Source: Flammula alnicola (Eukaryota; Basidiomycota; Agaricomycetes; Agaricales; Strophariaceae). Taken from it: DNA of 20,752 nt. Each line of letters begins with the position of its first letter. Within the stretch, counting starts at the first letter, position 1. The notes under the pieces were generated by a model, which worked only from the letters and a program-made list of their open reading frames with translations, was not told the origin of the DNA and searched no databases. The stretch covers positions 1-20,752 of the forward strand of contig JADNRV010000633.1 in assembly GCA_015499995.1 (NCBI GenBank), in the 5' to 3' direction. This document shows, in pieces, positions 19,801 through 20,752 of the stretch. The position numbers and the translations under genes are program-made.

Positions 19801-20752
19801 CTGGAAATGTTATATACGAGGTTCTTCGGGATCTTTGGCTGCATGTGGCAAAGCCAATATTAGATGCACTTGGATATTCAGTACGTCCTTTTTTTTGCCA
19901 CTTTTACTCTCACTGATTGCGGTTTCAAGCACCCATCTATTAACCGATCTCGCATTTGGTGGTGCCCCACAGGCCCCCTCACATTCCTTCCTATTCATGC
20001 TGCCGGTATCTACAGCAAGGACAAAATTTCTTCTGGACCCTGTGTTTCTGATTTCGTCATTTCTTCATACACTCCTTCAGTGAGCGCCCTTCTCGACAAG
20101 ATCAAAGAGGCGCCAACCAAGGACGAAACATCAAGCAGCCTGCTTCTGATCAGCCAACCAAATACGCCGGGCCAGTCCCGGATCCCAGCTACGAGACAAG
20201 AAACACATGCAATTCAGGATATGATGACGGTAAAAGGTATCAAATCTCTGTTGCTCGAAGATGGCGCTGCCACCGCTATCCGAGTCAAGGAGGAGATGAC
20301 GTCGCACAGCTGGGTACATTTCGCCTGCCATGCGATTCAGGATGCGCATGAGCCTCTCAAGAGCGGAGTTCGTCTCCACGACGGTCGATTGGAGCTCCTG
20401 GAGATGATGCGACAGCGTATACAGAATGCCGACCACGCCTTCCTCTCTGCATGCCAGACCAGCACAGGAGACGAGAAACTCTCAGACGAGGCTGTTCATC
20501 TTGCCGCTGGGATGCTGGCTGCTGGATATCGAGGTGTGGTCGCAACAATGTGGTCGATAAAAGATCAGTACGGGCCTGAGGTTGCACGAGAGTTCTATAC
20601 CCAGATTTTGGAGAATACATCGGGAGAGGTGGGTAAGAGCAGCTTGATGGCGATGGCGCTGCTCGTGCACTTGATCATAGTATACAGAAGATTCGAAAGA
20701 GGCTTGGGGATACGGAGGCTGCCCTCCTGACGTGGGTACCATATGTTCACTT
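16819..20752 (+). CDS. TPR-repeat protein with C-terminal CHAT protease domain; 3' end beyond the window
   Basis: Exons 16819-16963, 17019-17166, 17227-17339, 17391-17462, 17519-19880 and 19930 onward are joined by GT-AG introns of 49-60 bases. The first four encode about 160 residues, beta-rich in look (TLTLTIVGL, MDELTFTAQSDNVG, SLSLTITFAIG), which I cannot assign. Diverged TPR-like units (17560-17844) and then an array of 45-residue repeats follow to about 18960. A linker helix region (LEQTIHKRHMN, AAFSNGEIGTALAWLEQGR) leads into the CHAT domain: RIWWCPTGPLTFLPIHAAG, WVHFACHA with the catalytic His (20329), LSACQTS with the catalytic Cys (20452) and GYRGVVATMWS. CHAT is a caspase/separase-clan peptidase fold. 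The frame breaks at several places from 18467 to 18890, and at about 19093, 19120 and 20630. After the last, the family-like end (ALLTWVPYVHF) runs into the window edge. The target is unknown; similar agaric proteins form a large family. Confidence 0.8.
17845..18960 (+). repeat. Tandem array of 135-base (45-codon) TPR-like repeats
   Basis: The landmark aacct[c/t]gg recurs at 17845, 17980, 18115, 18250, 18385, 18521, 18651, 18786 and 18917, giving unit lengths of 135, 135, 135, 135, 136, 130, 135 and 131. Each unit encodes NLG-x-SF-xx-RF-xx-TGD followed by LADIESAISSQQRAVQLTP and a GHADLP turn, a two-helix TPR-like unit. The units at 17892-18026 and 18027-18161 differ at only 4 of 135 bases. 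The first five units are in frame; the last four carry small insertions and deletions visible by comparing units with each other. Confidence 0.92.

Overview
The window looks like nuclear DNA of a mushroom-forming basidiomycete (Agaricomycetes-like). Genes are split by many short introns (mostly 49-75 bases, usually with CTAAY-like branch sites), spacing is tight on both strands, and the protein set fits: a TPR-CHAT protein, a fungal class 3 lipase, a fungal O-fucosyltransferase-like protein and a Crinkler-type header. No bacterial signals, rRNA, tRNA or CRISPR were seen.

Layout. 1-806: unassigned minus-strand open segments. 942-1879 (-): two-exon single-pass membrane protein of unknown function. 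2380-5104 (+): intact nine-exon class 3 lipase with Ser-Asp-His residues, separated from the previous gene by a 500-base divergent promoter with telomere-like CCCTAA motifs. 5641-8256 (+): mitochondrial PPR-type protein. 8801-9139 (-): fragment resembling a Crinkler (CRN) N-terminal domain. 9223-11090 (+): Mss116-like mitochondrial DEAD-box helicase with an RGG tail. 11499-13260 (-): type II membrane O-fucosyltransferase-like gene with one apparent GC-AG intron. 13399-14085 (-): its decayed tandem copy, sharing intron positions. 14706-15503 (-): intact mitochondrial translation initiation factor IF-3. 15504-16818: mostly unassigned. 16819 to the right edge (+): a large gene with an unrecognised N-terminal domain, an array of nearly identical 45-residue TPR-like repeats and a CHAT protease domain, cut by the window end.

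Three genes (PPR protein, Mss116-like helicase, mtIF-3) act in organellar RNA handling and translation. The TPR-CHAT gene is the most interesting locus: its repeats are up to about 97% identical in DNA and differ mainly at a few fixed residue positions, as in fungal repeat proteins used in self/non-self recognition.

A caution for every reader: conserved proteins in the window are repeatedly broken by single missing bases, nearly all in the same direction and many in short homopolymers. At least a dozen sites were found across five genes, while the lipase and IF-3 genes are clean. The simplest reading is residual sequencing or assembly error, so 'broken' genes here should not be called pseudogenes without read data. 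The O-fucosyltransferase copy 2 and the Crinkler fragment show additional loss that single-base errors do not explain.
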